Source: Castellaniella sp049650445 | GTDB taxonomy: Bacteria; Pseudomonadota; Gammaproteobacteria; Burkholderiales; Burkholderiaceae_B | Reading direction: 5' to 3' | NCBI RefSeq assembly: GCF_049650445.1 | Contig: NZ_JBASAD010000024.1 | Coordinates: 1-64,000 of the forward strand | DNA: 64,000 bases | Shown: piece by piece, positions 54,305-63,307 of the stretch | Layout: the number at the start of each line of letters is the position of its first letter | How positions within the stretch are numbered: the stretch's first letter is position 1 | The notes under the pieces: model-generated | Seen by the model: only the letters and a program-made list of their open reading frames with translations | Databases searched by the model: none | Told to the model about the DNA's origin: nothing | Position numbers and translations under genes: made by a program

Positions 54305-54341
54305 GTCCGATGGCGCCCACTTGAGGGCGCATTGCCTGCCC

Positions 54342-55133
54342 ATGCCTGCTCTCGATCTGCAACACGTCTCCAAAATCTACGCCCCGCACCAGCGATCCTG
54401 GCGCGACCGCCTGAGCGGCCGCCCTGCGTCCGCAGGCTTCCAGGCCCTGCGCGACGTCAGCCTGACGGTCGAGCACGGTGAATTTTTCGGCCTGCTGGGC
54501 CCCAACGGAGCGGGCAAGACCTCGCTGATCTCCATCCTGGCCGGACTGTCCCACGCCACCCGGGGCAGCGCCCGGGTCTGCGACTACGACGTGGTCAACG
54601 ACTTCCGCCAGGCCCGTCAGTCGCTGGGCGTCGTGCCCCAGGAAATCGTCTACGACCCTTTCTTCAGCGTCCGTGAAACCTTGCGGCTGCAATCCGGGTA
54701 TTTCGGCCTGCGGAACAACGACGACTGGATCGACGAGATCCTGGACAACCTGGGGCTGCTGGACAAGGCCGATGCCAATATGCGCGAGCTGTCCGGCGGG
54801 ATGAAGCGCCGTGTGCTGGTGGCACAGGCCCTGGTGCACCGTCCGCCCGTGATCATCCTGGACGAGCCGACCGCCGGGGTGGACGTGGACCTGCGCCGCA
54901 CCCTGTGGGACTTCATCACACGCCTGAACCAGGCCGGACACACGATCCTGCTGACCACCCATTACCTGGAAGAGGCCGAATCCCTGTGCGGGCGCGTGGC
55001 GATGCTGAAAGCCGGCCAGGTCGTGGCGCTGGACACCACCCAGTCGCTGATGGCACGGGTGGGCGGCGCCGACCTTGAAGACGCCTTCGTACGCATCATG
55101 CACGACGATTCCGTGCTGGAGGCCGAACTGTGA
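54342..55133 (+). CDS. yadG: ABC-2 type transporter ATPase, YadG-like
   Basis: ATPase of 263 residues that pairs with the permease encoded next. Walker A is LLGPNGAGKTSLISILAG, signature LSGGMKRRVLVAQALVHR, Walker B VIILDEPTAGVDVDLRR, and TILLTTHYLEEAESLCGR contains the switch histidine. The substrate is unknown; a lipid or polysaccharide export role is often proposed because this pair neighbours mla genes in many Burkholderiales. The start follows from the promoter position. The end overlaps the permease start by GTGA. Confidence 0.88.
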   Translation: MPALDLQHVSKIYAPHQRSWRDRLSGRPASAGFQALRDVSLTVEHGEFFGLLGPNGAGKTSLISILAGLSHATRGSARVCDYDVVNDFRQARQSLGVVPQEIVYDPFFSVRETLRLQSGYFGLRNNDDWIDEILDNLGLLDKADANMRELSGGMKRRVLVAQALVHRPPVIILDEPTAGVDVDLRRTLWDFITRLNQAGHTILLTTHYLEEAESLCGRVAMLKAGQVVALDTTQSLMARVGGADLEDAFVRIMHDDSVLEAEL

Positions 55134-55921
55134 TCCGCCCCGTCTCCCAGACCCGCCCCGAGATGGGTTCGGGCTTTCCGACCCTGCTGCACAAAGAGCT
55201 GATGCGCTTCTGGAAGGTCGGCCTGCAGACCATCGCCGCCCCGGTGGTGACGGCGCTGCTGTATCTGCTGATCTTCTCCCATGTGCTGGAAGACCGTGTG
55301 CAGGTGTACGACGCCGTTTCCTACACCGCCTTCCTGATCCCCGGACTGATGATGATGAGCATGCTGCAAAACAGCTTTGCCAATCCGTCCTCGTCCCTGA
55401 TCCAGAGCCGCATCACCGGCAACCTGATCTTCGTGCTGCTGCCGCCGTTTTCCCATCGCCAGATCTTCGCCGCCTACATCCTGGCGGCGGTCGCCCGCGG
55501 GCTGGCCGTGGGCGTCTGTGTCTGGCTGGTGGCACTGTTCTTCGTGCGCCTGCCGGTCACGGCCCCGCTGTGGCTGCTGGTCTTCGCGGTGCTGTCCTGC
55601 TGGATCCTGGGGGTTCTGGGCCTGATCGCCGGCCTGTGGTCGGAAAAATTCGACCAGTTGGCGGCCTTCCAGAACTTCCTGATCCTGCCCGCCACTTTTC
55701 TGTCGGGCGTGTTCTATTCGATTCACAGTCTGCCGCCCTTCTGGCAGGAAGTCTCACGCTGGAACCCGGTGTTCTACATGATCGACGGCTTCCGCTACGG
55801 ATTCTTCACGGCGTCTGACGTTTCCCCCTGGCGCGGCCTGGCCATCGTGCTGGCCGTCGCCGTGGCCCTGAGCCTGTTCGCCTTGCGCCTGCTGGCGCGC
55901 GGCTACAAACTACGGAGCTGA
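55130..55921 (+). CDS. yadH: ABC-2 type transporter permease, YadH-like
   Basis: Inner-membrane permease of 263 residues with six hydrophobic segments (for example IAAPVVTALLYLLIFSHVLE, GLMMMSMLQNSFANPSSSLI, FVRLPVTAPLWLLVFAVLSC, FLILPATFLSGVFYSIHSLP). The last part, WNPVFYMIDGFRYGFF, is the conserved ABC-2 C-terminal motif. The start is taken as GTG 55130, overlapping the yadG stop; ATG 55163 is an alternative that removes eleven residues. It forms one exporter with YadG; the substrate is unknown. Confidence 0.88.
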   Translation: MIRPVSQTRPEMGSGFPTLLHKELMRFWKVGLQTIAAPVVTALLYLLIFSHVLEDRVQVYDAVSYTAFLIPGLMMMSMLQNSFANPSSSLIQSRITGNLIFVLLPPFSHRQIFAAYILAAVARGLAVGVCVWLVALFFVRLPVTAPLWLLVFAVLSCWILGVLGLIAGLWSEKFDQLAAFQNFLILPATFLSGVFYSIHSLPPFWQEVSRWNPVFYMIDGFRYGFFTASDVSPWRGLAIVLAVAVALSLFALRLLARGYKLRS

Positions 55922-55924
55922 ACC

Positions 55925-56176
55925 ATGTCCCCCACACCCGAGCACGTCCGCCAGTACATCGCCGACAACCTGCCCTGCGAACACCTGGAAGTCTCCGGTG
56001 ACGGCGCCCACTTCGAGGCGCTGATCGTCAGCCCCGTCTTCGAGGGCAAACGCACGCTGGCCCGCCACCAGGCGGTCTACCAGGCCCTGGGGGACCGCAT
56101 GCGCGCGGAAATCCACGCCCTGTCGATGCGCACCCTGACACCATCCGAATACGAAACCACCAAGACCAATGGATAA
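55925..56176 (+). CDS. ibaG: BolA-family protein IbaG
   Basis: BolA-like protein of 83 residues. The class II KH-like fold is visible as VRQYIADNLPCEHLEVSGDG, AHFEALIVSPVFEGKRTLAR and HQAVYQALGDRMRAEIHALS. The invariant histidine in LARHQAVYQ can bind an iron-sulfur cluster together with monothiol glutaredoxin. The IbaG branch is indicated by position directly before murA, as in E. coli. It overlaps the murA start by 8 bases. Confidence 0.9.
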   Translation: MSPTPEHVRQYIADNLPCEHLEVSGDGAHFEALIVSPVFEGKRTLARHQAVYQALGDRMRAEIHALSMRTLTPSEYETTKTNG

Positions 56177-57422
56177 GCTGCTGATCCAGGGCGGCCGCCC
56201 GCTGCACGGCGAAATCGCCATCTCGGGAGCCAAGAACGCCGCCCTGCCGATCCTTTGCGCGTCGCTGCTGACCGCCGACCCGCTGGCACTGGACAACGTC
56301 CCGGCCCTGCGCGACATCGGCACCACCCTGACCCTGCTGCAACGCATGGGCGTGCGCGCGGAACGCGGGGGCGAGACCCGCGTCACCCTCCAGGCCGATC
56401 AGGTGTCCAGCCAGGAAGCCCCCTACGAACTGGTCAAGACCATGCGGGCATCCATCCTGGTGCTGGGACCGCTGGTGGCGCGCTTCGGCCGCGCCCGGGT
56501 CAGCCTGCCGGGCGGCTGCGCCATCGGCCAGCGGCCGGTCGACCAGCACATCAAGGGCCTGGCCGCCATGGGCGCGCGCATCCACATCGACCACGGCTTC
56601 GTCGTGGCCGAAGCCGAGCGCCTGCGCGGCGCCAACATCCTGACGGATATGGTCACGGTGACCGGCACGGAAAACCTGCTGATGGCAGCCACCCTGGCCG
56701 ATGGCCGCACCGTGCTGGAAAATGCCGCCTGCGAACCGGAAGTCGTCGATCTGGCGCACGTCCTGATCGCCATGGGCGCGCACATCGAAGGCCACGGCAC
56801 CGACCGCATCGTCATCGAGGGCGTGGAGCGCCTGCACGGCGCCTCCCACCGCATCGTGCCCGACCGCATCGAAGCCGGTACATTCCTGTGCGCCGTGGCC
56901 GCCACGGGGGGCGACATCACCCTGCGCCACGCGGCCCCCGACACGCTGGGCGCCGTGCTGGACAAGCTGCGCGACGCCGGGCTGGAAATCACCACCGGGC
57001 CGGACTGGATCCGCGCCCGCATGTCCGCCCGGCCGCGCGCGACGGGCTTTCGCACCAGCGAATACCCGGGCTTTCCGACTGACATGCAGGCCCAGTTGAT
57101 GGCCCTGAACACCCTGGCCGAAGGCACCGCCGTCATCACCGAGAACATCTTCGAAAACCGCTACATGCACGTGCAGGAACTGCGCCGCATGGGCGCGGAC
57201 ATCGAGATCGACGGCCACACCGCCGTCGTCCAGGGCGTCGAGCAGTTGCTGGGGGCCACCGTCATGGCCACCGACCTGCGCGCCTCGGCCAGCCTGGTGA
57301 TCGCCGGCCTGGCGGCCAGCGGCCAGACCACGGTGGAACGCATCTACCACCTGGACCGCGGCTACGAACGCATGGAACACAAGCTCCAGGCGTTGGGCGC
57401 GGACATCCAACGCATCCAATAA
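56169..57422 (+). CDS. murA: UDP-N-acetylglucosamine 1-carboxyvinyltransferase
   Basis: First committed enzyme of peptidoglycan precursor synthesis; adds enolpyruvate from PEP to UDP-GlcNAc in the cytoplasm. The 417-residue protein has IAISGAKNAALPILCASLL with the conserved Lys22 and Asn23, and C117 in SLPGGCAIGQRPVDQHIKGL, the residue attacked by fosfomycin. Further motifs are GTENLLMAATLADGRTVLEN, YPGFPTDMQAQLMALNTLAE and DLRASASLVIAGLAASGQT. It ends 6 bases before hisG, so cell-wall and histidine genes share a transcript. Confidence 0.96.
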   Translation: MDKLLIQGGRPLHGEIAISGAKNAALPILCASLLTADPLALDNVPALRDIGTTLTLLQRMGVRAERGGETRVTLQADQVSSQEAPYELVKTMRASILVLGPLVARFGRARVSLPGGCAIGQRPVDQHIKGLAAMGARIHIDHGFVVAEAERLRGANILTDMVTVTGTENLLMAATLADGRTVLENAACEPEVVDLAHVLIAMGAHIEGHGTDRIVIEGVERLHGASHRIVPDRIEAGTFLCAVAATGGDITLRHAAPDTLGAVLDKLRDAGLEITTGPDWIRARMSARPRATGFRTSEYPGFPTDMQAQLMALNTLAEGTAVITENIFENRYMHVQELRRMGADIEIDGHTAVVQGVEQLLGATVMATDLRASASLVIAGLAASGQTTVERIYHLDRGYERMEHKLQALGADIQRIQ

Positions 57423-57428
57423 AGCGAC

Positions 57429-58088
57429 ATGGCTCAACCCCCCCTGACCCTGGCCCTGTCCAAAGGCCGCATCTTCGAAGAAACCCTGCCGCTGCTGGCC
57501 GCCGCCGGCGTGGGCGTGCCGGAAAACCCCGAGTCCTCGCGCAAGCTGATCCTGCCCACGGACTCGGACGAACTGCGCATCATCATCGTGCGTGCGTCCG
57601 ACGTGCCCACCTACGTCCAGTACGGTGCGGCCGACTTCGGCATCGCCGGCAAAGACGTGCTGCACGAACACATGGCGCAGCACCCGGGCGGGCTGTACCA
57701 GCCCATCGACCTGAACATCGCCCGCTGCCGCCTGTGCGTGGCCGCCCCCGAGGGCTTCGACTACCAGGCCGCCGTGCGCCAGGGTTCGCGCCTGCGCATC
57801 GCCACCAAATACGTGCGCGCCGCGCGCGAACACTTTGCCGCCAAGGGCGTGCACGTGGACATCATCAAGCTCTACGGCTCGATGGAACTCGCCCCGCTGG
57901 TGGGCCTGGCCGACGCCATCGTCGATCTGGTGTCCTCGGGCGGCACGCTGCGCGCCAATCGCCTGGTCGAGGTCGAGGAAATCCGCCAGATTTCCTCGCG
58001 CCTGATCGTCAACCAGGCCGCGCTCAAGATGAAGGGTGAACGCCTGCAACCGTTCCTGGGTGCCTTCGCCCGCGCCGCTACACAGTAA
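57429..58088 (+). CDS. hisG: ATP phosphoribosyltransferase, short form
   Basis: Catalyses the first step of histidine synthesis, ATP plus PRPP. The 219-residue protein is the short HisG_S form: LTLALSKGRIFEETLPLLAA, RIIIVRASDVPTYVQYGAAD, FGIAGKDVLHEHMAQHPGGL, the PRPP loop ELAPLVGLADAIVDLVSSGG and VNQAALKMKGERLQ. It lacks the C-terminal regulatory domain of the long form, so it needs HisZ for activity and feedback inhibition; hisZ is not in this window. Confidence 0.95.
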   Translation: MAQPPLTLALSKGRIFEETLPLLAAAGVGVPENPESSRKLILPTDSDELRIIIVRASDVPTYVQYGAADFGIAGKDVLHEHMAQHPGGLYQPIDLNIARCRLCVAAPEGFDYQAAVRQGSRLRIATKYVRAAREHFAAKGVHVDIIKLYGSMELAPLVGLADAIVDLVSSGGTLRANRLVEVEEIRQISSRLIVNQAALKMKGERLQPFLGAFARAATQ

Positions 58089-58117
58089 GATAGACCATTC
58101 ACACTCTGGTTCCCGCC

Positions 58118-59425
58118 ATGTCCCTGATTCACCGCCTGGATGCCCGCGCTGCCGATTTCGATGCGGCCCTGACCCGGTTGCTGGCCTATGACGCCTCGCA
58201 GGACGAGGCCATCGAGACCGCCGTGCGCGACATCCTGCACGACGTGCAGACGCGTGGCGACGCGGCGATCCTGGACTACACGGCGCGCTTCGACCATGTC
58301 CGGGCCGACCGCCTGGACGCTCTGGAAATCCCCCGTGCCGACTGGCTGGCGGCCCTGGACGGCCTGCCCGCCGACCAGCGCGCCGCGCTGGAGGCCGCCG
58401 CAGACCGCGTGCGCCGCTACCACGAGCACCAGCGCGCCGAGACCTGGACCTATACCGAACCCGACGGCACGATGCTGGGCCAGCAGGTCACCCCGCTGGA
58501 CCGCGTCGGCCTGTACGTGCCGGGCGGCAAGGCCGCCTACCCGTCCTCGGTGCTGATGAACGCCATCCCGGCCAAGGTCGCCGGCGTGCCCGAACTGATC
58601 ATGGTCACCCCCACGCCCGGCGGCACGCGCAATCCCATGGTGCTGGCCGCCGCCGCTCTGGGCGGCGTCGATCGCGTGTTCGCCATCGGCGGGGCGCAGG
58701 CCGTGGGCGGACTGGCCTACGGCACCGCCACCCTGCCGGCGGTGGACAAGATCACCGGGCCGGGCAATGCCTATGTGGCCGCCGCCAAGCGCCGCGTGTT
58801 CGGCACGGTGGGCATCGACATGATCGCCGGCCCATCCGAAATCCTGATCGTGGCCGACGGCAGCACGCCGGCCGACTGGCTGGCCATCGACCTGTTCTCC
58901 CAGGCCGAGCACGACGAACTCGCCCAGGCCATCCTGCTGTGCCCGGACGGCGGCTATCTGGACGCCGTCCAGGCCGCCATCGAACGCCTGCTGCCGACCC
59001 AGCCGCGCGCCGACATTCTGCGCGTCAGCCTGGCCAACCGGGGCGCGCTGATCCGCACCGACAGCCTGGAGCAGGCCTGCGACATCGTCAACCGCATCGC
59101 CCCGGAACACCTGGAAATCTCCGCGCGCGATCCACAGGCCCTGCTGCCTCTGATCCGCCACGCCGGCGCGATCTTCCTGGGAGCCTACAGTTCTGAATCC
59201 CTGGGCGATTACTGTGCAGGACCGAACCACGTCCTGCCCACCGCGCGCACCGCGCGCTTCTCCTCGCCGCTGGGCGTGTATGATTTCCAGAAGCGCAGCA
59301 GCCTGATCCAGGTTTCGCACGCCGGCGCCCAGACCCTGGGCCGCATCGCCGCCACCCTGGCCACCGGCGAGGGCCTGCACGCCCACGCCGCCAGCGCCTC
59401 GCTGCGCCTGGACGCGCAGCCCTGA
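58118..59425 (+). CDS. hisD: Histidinol dehydrogenase
   Basis: Zinc- and NAD-dependent enzyme that oxidises histidinol to histidine in two steps. The 435-residue protein contains VGLYVPGGKAAYPSSVLMNA, VFAIGGAQAVGGLAYGT, KITGPGNAYVAAAKRRVFGT, IDMIAGPSEILIVADGSTPA, SQAEHDELAQAILL and FLGAYSSESLGDYCAGPNHV, including the zinc ligands (Gln, His, Asp, His). It is followed 53 bases later by hisB; the hisC gene that often sits at this point is absent. Confidence 0.95.
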   Translation: MSLIHRLDARAADFDAALTRLLAYDASQDEAIETAVRDILHDVQTRGDAAILDYTARFDHVRADRLDALEIPRADWLAALDGLPADQRAALEAAADRVRRYHEHQRAETWTYTEPDGTMLGQQVTPLDRVGLYVPGGKAAYPSSVLMNAIPAKVAGVPELIMVTPTPGGTRNPMVLAAAALGGVDRVFAIGGAQAVGGLAYGTATLPAVDKITGPGNAYVAAAKRRVFGTVGIDMIAGPSEILIVADGSTPADWLAIDLFSQAEHDELAQAILLCPDGGYLDAVQAAIERLLPTQPRADILRVSLANRGALIRTDSLEQACDIVNRIAPEHLEISARDPQALLPLIRHAGAIFLGAYSSESLGDYCAGPNHVLPTARTARFSSPLGVYDFQKRSSLIQVSHAGAQTLGRIAATLATGEGLHAHAASASLRLDAQP

Positions 59426-59478
59426 ACCCACCCGCCCGGCCCCCACGGGGCCGCGCGGCTCACACCGATCACCTACCC

Positions 59479-60072
59479 ATGTCCATGCGCACCGCCACCA
59501 TCGAACGCAACACCCAGGAAACCCGCATCCGCGTCAGTATCAATCTGGACGGCACCGGCACCCGCAGCCTGAACACCGGCGTGCCCTTTCTCGACCACAT
59601 GCTGGACCAGATCGCCCGCCACGGCCTGTTCGACCTGGACGTCCACTGTGACGGCGACACCCACATCGACGACCACCACAGCGTCGAGGACGTCGGCATC
59701 ACCCTGGGCCAGGCCTTCGCCGCCGCCGCGGGCGACAAGGCCGGCCTGCGCCGCTACGGCCACGCCTACGTGCCGCTGGACGAATCCCTGTCGCGCGTGG
59801 TGGTGGACCTGTCCGGCCGCCCCGGCCTGTTCTATTTCGTGGACTACGCCCGGGCGCGCATCGGCACCTTCGACGTCGATCTGGCGCGTGAATTCTTCCA
59901 GGGCTTCGTCAACCACGCCCTGGCGACCGTGCACATCGACAACCTGCGCGGGGAAAACGCCCACCACCAGTGCGAAACGATCTTCAAGGCCTTCGGCCGC
60001 GCGCTGCGCATGGCCACCGAAGTCGATCCGCGCGCCGGCGGCGCCATCCCCTCGACCAAGGGTACGCTGTAA
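59479..60072 (+). CDS. hisB: Imidazoleglycerol-phosphate dehydratase
   Basis: Monofunctional dehydratase of 197 residues that makes imidazole-acetol phosphate, using manganese. The metal-binding motifs are IDDHHSVEDVGITLGQAFAA and ENAHHQCETIFKAFGRAL, and FLDHMLDQIARHGLFDLDVH follows the conserved N-terminal strand. There is no phosphatase domain, unlike E. coli HisB, so a separate histidinol-phosphatase is needed and is not seen here. Confidence 0.95.
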   Translation: MSMRTATIERNTQETRIRVSINLDGTGTRSLNTGVPFLDHMLDQIARHGLFDLDVHCDGDTHIDDHHSVEDVGITLGQAFAAAAGDKAGLRRYGHAYVPLDESLSRVVVDLSGRPGLFYFVDYARARIGTFDVDLAREFFQGFVNHALATVHIDNLRGENAHHQCETIFKAFGRALRMATEVDPRAGGAIPSTKGTL

Positions 60073-60102
60073 TCCCGCTCTCATAGCCAGGACTCCCGCA
60101 TC

Positions 60103-60747
60103 GTGACCCGCATCGCCATCGTCGACTACGGCATGGGCAACTTCCATTCCGTCGCCCGCGCTCTGCAAGCCGCCGCACCCGACCACGACATCCGCATCGC
60201 CCGCGGCGCCGACGAGATCCGCGCCGCCGACCGTATCGTGTTCCCGGGCCAGGGCGCCATGCCCGACTGCATGCAGACGCTGATCACGTCCGGACTGCGC
60301 GACGCGGTGCTGCAGGCCGCCCGTGAAAAACCGCTGCTGGGCGTGTGCGTGGGCGAACAGATGTTGTTCGACGCCAGCGACGAGGGCGACACCCCCGGCC
60401 TGGGCCTGTTCGCCGGCCGCGTGCGCCGCTTCCAGGGGCCGGCCTTCGACCACGCGACCGACGACGGCGCCCGGCTGAAAGTCCCCCACATGGGCTGGAA
60501 CGCCGTCACCCAGACCCGCGCCCACCCGCTGTGGGACGGCATCGCCCAGGACACGTCGTTCTACTTCGTCCACAGCTATTACGCCGAACCCGCCGACCCG
60601 GCGCTGACCGCCGGCACCAGCCTCTATGGCCTGCCGTTCTGCTGCGCCATTGCGGACGGCAATATTTTTGCCGTACAGTTTCACCCTGAAAAGAGCGCAG
60701 CCCCCGGGCTGCAGATGTATCGCAACTTCACCCGCTGGCAGCCCTGA
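60103..60747 (+). CDS. hisH: Imidazole glycerol phosphate synthase glutaminase subunit
   Basis: Class I glutamine amidotransferase of 214 residues that delivers ammonia to HisF. It starts at GTG 60103 (TRIAIVDYGMGNFHSVARAL). The nucleophile elbow LLGVCVGEQMLFDASDEGD carries the cysteine, and IFAVQFHPEKSAAPGLQMY carries the His and Glu of the triad. The elbow differs slightly from the common GICLGMQ form. It lies 30 bases after hisB. Confidence 0.94.
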   Translation: MTRIAIVDYGMGNFHSVARALQAAAPDHDIRIARGADEIRAADRIVFPGQGAMPDCMQTLITSGLRDAVLQAAREKPLLGVCVGEQMLFDASDEGDTPGLGLFAGRVRRFQGPAFDHATDDGARLKVPHMGWNAVTQTRAHPLWDGIAQDTSFYFVHSYYAEPADPALTAGTSLYGLPFCCAIADGNIFAVQFHPEKSAAPGLQMYRNFTRWQP

Positions 60748-60793
60748 AGCCTCCGGCCTCCGGCACCACACCCTTTCCGTACCGACGACGACC

Positions 60794-61567
60794 ATGCTGC
60801 TCATCCCCGCCATCGACCTCAAAGACGGGCATTGCGTGCGCCTGCGCCAGGGCGACCTGGACCAGGCCACCGTGTTCTCCGAAGACCCCGCCGCCATGGC
60901 CGCCCAATGGGCCGCCCAGGGCGCACGCCGCCTGCATCTGGTGGACCTGAACGGCGCCATCGCCGGCAAGCCGCGCAACCGCGCCGCCATCCAGGCCATC
61001 GTGGACACCGTGGACGACGCCATCCCGGTGCAGATCGGCGGCGGCATCCGCGACCTGGACACGGTCGAATACTACCTGGACAACGGCATCTCCTACGTCA
61101 TCATCGGCACGGCCGCCGTCAAGGACCCGGGCTTCCTCAGCGACGCCTGCTCGGCCTTCCCCGGCCACATCATCGTCGGCCTGGACGCGCGCGACGGCAA
61201 GGTCGCCACCGACGGCTGGTCGAAACTGACCCGTCACGACGTGCTGGACCTGGCCCGCAAATTCGAAGACTACGGCTGCGAGTCCATCATCTACACCGAC
61301 ATCGGCCGCGACGGCATGCTGTCGGGCGTCAACATCGAAGCCACCGTGCGCCTGGCGCAGTCCGTGCACATCCCCGTCATCGCCTCGGGCGGCGTCGCCT
61401 CGCTGGACGACATCCGCGCCCTGTGCGAAGTCGCCGACGAAGGCGTCGATGGCGCCATCCTGGGCCGCAGCCTGTACGAAGGCACCCTGGATTTCGCTGC
61501 CGCCCAGAATCTGGCTGACGAACTGGTCGGCCCCCCGGACGATGAAGGCGAGGACGCCGACGCATGA
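60794..61567 (+). CDS. hisA: Phosphoribosylformimino-AICAR phosphate isomerase
   Basis: TIM-barrel isomerase (ProFAR to PRFAR) of 257 residues. The catalytic Asp8 is in LLIPAIDLKDGHCVRLRQGD and the second Asp is in IIYTDIGRDGMLSGVNIEA; phosphate-binding loops are VQIGGGIRDLDTVEYYLDNG and IPVIASGGVASLDDIRAL. ATG 60794 is chosen within a longer frame because it directly precedes the first strand. The short acidic tail EDEGEDADA-like end is not conserved. It overlaps hisF by ATGA. Confidence 0.95.
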   Translation: MLLIPAIDLKDGHCVRLRQGDLDQATVFSEDPAAMAAQWAAQGARRLHLVDLNGAIAGKPRNRAAIQAIVDTVDDAIPVQIGGGIRDLDTVEYYLDNGISYVIIGTAAVKDPGFLSDACSAFPGHIIVGLDARDGKVATDGWSKLTRHDVLDLARKFEDYGCESIIYTDIGRDGMLSGVNIEATVRLAQSVHIPVIASGGVASLDDIRALCEVADEGVDGAILGRSLYEGTLDFAAAQNLADELVGPPDDEGEDADA

Positions 61568-62382
61568 CCCAAGCCGCCGCTCCCCTGGCCGACTCGCCGG
61601 CCCCGTCGGGCCTGTGCCGCCGCATCATCCCCTGCCTGGACGTCAACGCCGGGCGGGTGGTCAAGGGCGTGAATTTCGTCAACCTGACCGACGCCGGCGA
61701 CCCGGTGGAAATCGCCCGCCGCTACGACGAGCAAGGCGCCGACGAGATCACCTTCCTGGACATCACGGCGACGTCCGATGACCGCGACCTGATCCTGCCC
61801 ATCATCGAAGCCGTGGCGCGTCAGGTCTTCATCCCCCTGACGGTCGGCGGCGGCGTGCGCCAGGTGGCCGACGTGCAGCGCCTGCTGGACGCGGGTGCCG
61901 ACAAGGTCTCGATCAACAGTGCCGCCATCGCCCGCCCCGAACTCGTGGCCGAGGCCGCTCGCCACCACGGCTCGCAATGCATCGTCGTGGCGCTGGACGC
62001 CCGTCGCGTCTCCGGTGCCGACGAGGACCCGCGCTGGGAAATCTTCACCCACGGCGGACGCCGCGCCACCGGCCTGGACGCCGTGCAATGGGCGCGCCGC
62101 ATGGCCGATCTGGGCGCCGGTGAACTGCTGCTCACCAGCATGGATCGCGACGGCACCAAATCCGGCTTCGACCTGGAACTGACCCGCGCGGTTTCGGATG
62201 CCGTGCCGGTGCCGGTGATCGCCTCCGGCGGCGTCGGCACCCTGCAGCACCTGGCCGACGGCATCCTTCAGGGCCATGCCAGCGCGGTACTGGCCGCCAG
62301 CATCTTCCACTTCGGCCAGCACACTCTGGCCGAGGCCAAAGCCTACCTGGCCGCCCGGGGCATCCCGGTGCGATCCGCATGA
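61564..62382 (+). CDS. hisF: Imidazole glycerol phosphate synthase cyclase subunit
   Basis: TIM-barrel cyclase of 272 residues that uses HisH-derived ammonia to form imidazole glycerol phosphate and AICAR. Catalytic aspartates lie in RRIIPCLDVNAGRVVKGVNF and LLTSMDRDGTKSGFDLELT; other motifs are EITFLDITATSDDRDLILPI, IPLTVGGGVRQVADVQRLLD and VPVIASGGVGTLQHLADGI. The N-terminal 15 residues before LCRRIIPC are an extension of low conservation. It overlaps hisA and hisI by ATGA. Confidence 0.95.
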   Translation: MTQAAAPLADSPAPSGLCRRIIPCLDVNAGRVVKGVNFVNLTDAGDPVEIARRYDEQGADEITFLDITATSDDRDLILPIIEAVARQVFIPLTVGGGVRQVADVQRLLDAGADKVSINSAAIARPELVAEAARHHGSQCIVVALDARRVSGADEDPRWEIFTHGGRRATGLDAVQWARRMADLGAGELLLTSMDRDGTKSGFDLELTRAVSDAVPVPVIASGGVGTLQHLADGILQGHASAVLAASIFHFGQHTLAEAKAYLAARGIPVRSA

Positions 62383-62828
62383 CGACGCCCGGCCCCAGCA
62401 CACCCACCGCCGGCGCTCCCGACGACTGGCTGGCGGCCCTGCGCTTTGACGATCAAGGCCTGATCCCCGCCATCGCCCAGGACGCCCAGACCGGCACCGT
62501 GCTGATGGTGGCCTGGATGAACGCCGAAGCCGTCCGCGAAACCGTACGCACCGGCCGCGCCGTGTACTTCTCGCGTTCGCGCGCCCGGCTGTGGCGCAAG
62601 GGCGAGGAATCCGGCCACGTCCAGCAGGTCCACGACATCCGCCTGGACTGCGACGGCGACGTGCTGCTGCTGAAGATCACCCAGATCGGCGGCATCGCCT
62701 GCCACACCGGGCGCGAACGCTGCTTCTATCGCGGCCTGGACCTGGGCGGCGACCAACCAGCCTGGGTCGAACAGGACCCGGTGCTGAAGGACCCCGCGGC
62801 CATCTACGGCCACCCTCACAGCCACTGA
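62379..62828 (+). CDS. hisI: Phosphoribosyl-AMP cyclohydrolase
   Basis: Zinc enzyme of 149 residues that opens the purine ring of PR-AMP. Conserved motifs are VLMVAWMNAEAVRETVRTGR, AVYFSRSRARLWRKGEESGH and IRLDCDGDVLLLKITQIGG, followed by ACHTGRERCFYR with cysteines that bind zinc. It is separate from HisE, unlike the E. coli fusion. It overlaps hisF by ATGA and is followed 52 bases later by hisE. Confidence 0.94.
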   Translation: MTTPGPSTPTAGAPDDWLAALRFDDQGLIPAIAQDAQTGTVLMVAWMNAEAVRETVRTGRAVYFSRSRARLWRKGEESGHVQQVHDIRLDCDGDVLLLKITQIGGIACHTGRERCFYRGLDLGGDQPAWVEQDPVLKDPAAIYGHPHSH

Positions 62829-62880
62829 ACACCCGCGCCGGGCCGAGCGCCCGGCCCGCCTTCGATCACGGATTGCCCAC

Positions 62881-63225
62881 ATGACGACTTCCTCCACCGC
62901 CGATACCCTGGCCCGGCTGGCCGACACGCTGGCGACGCGCCGGCCCGATCGCGGCGGCGATCCGCAGTCGTCCTATACCGCCAAACTGCTGGCGCGCGGA
63001 CCGGATGCCTTCCTGAAGAAGATCGGTGAAGAAGCCACCGAACTGGTCATGGCCGCCAAGGATGGCGACCGCGACCAGATCGTCTACGAGACTGCCGACC
63101 TGTGGTTCCACTGCCTGGTCGCCCTGACGCACTTCGACCTGCGGCCCGAAGACGTGCTGGCCGAACTGGCCCGCCGCGAGGGCCTGTCCGGGCTGGAGGA
63201 AAAAGCGGCCCGCCCCAAGGATTGA
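62881..63225 (+). CDS. hisE: Phosphoribosyl-ATP pyrophosphatase
   Basis: Second enzyme of the pathway, 114 residues, releasing pyrophosphate from PR-ATP. The MazG-like helical fold is recognised by SYTAKLLARGPDAFLKKIGE, EATELVMAAKDGDRDQIVYE and TADLWFHCLVALTHFDLRPE with the acidic metal-binding residues. It closes the histidine block, 82 bases before hinT. The gap holds no feature beyond a weak AT-rich patch. Confidence 0.94.
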   Translation: MTTSSTADTLARLADTLATRRPDRGGDPQSSYTAKLLARGPDAFLKKIGEEATELVMAAKDGDRDQIVYETADLWFHCLVALTHFDLRPEDVLAELARREGLSGLEEKAARPKD

Positions 63226-63307
63226 CATGCTCAAACCAACCCTCACAAAAATATGGCAACATATGGGATTGATCGGGTCGATGTCCGGCCCCGCCTCGTA
63301 GATCCCC

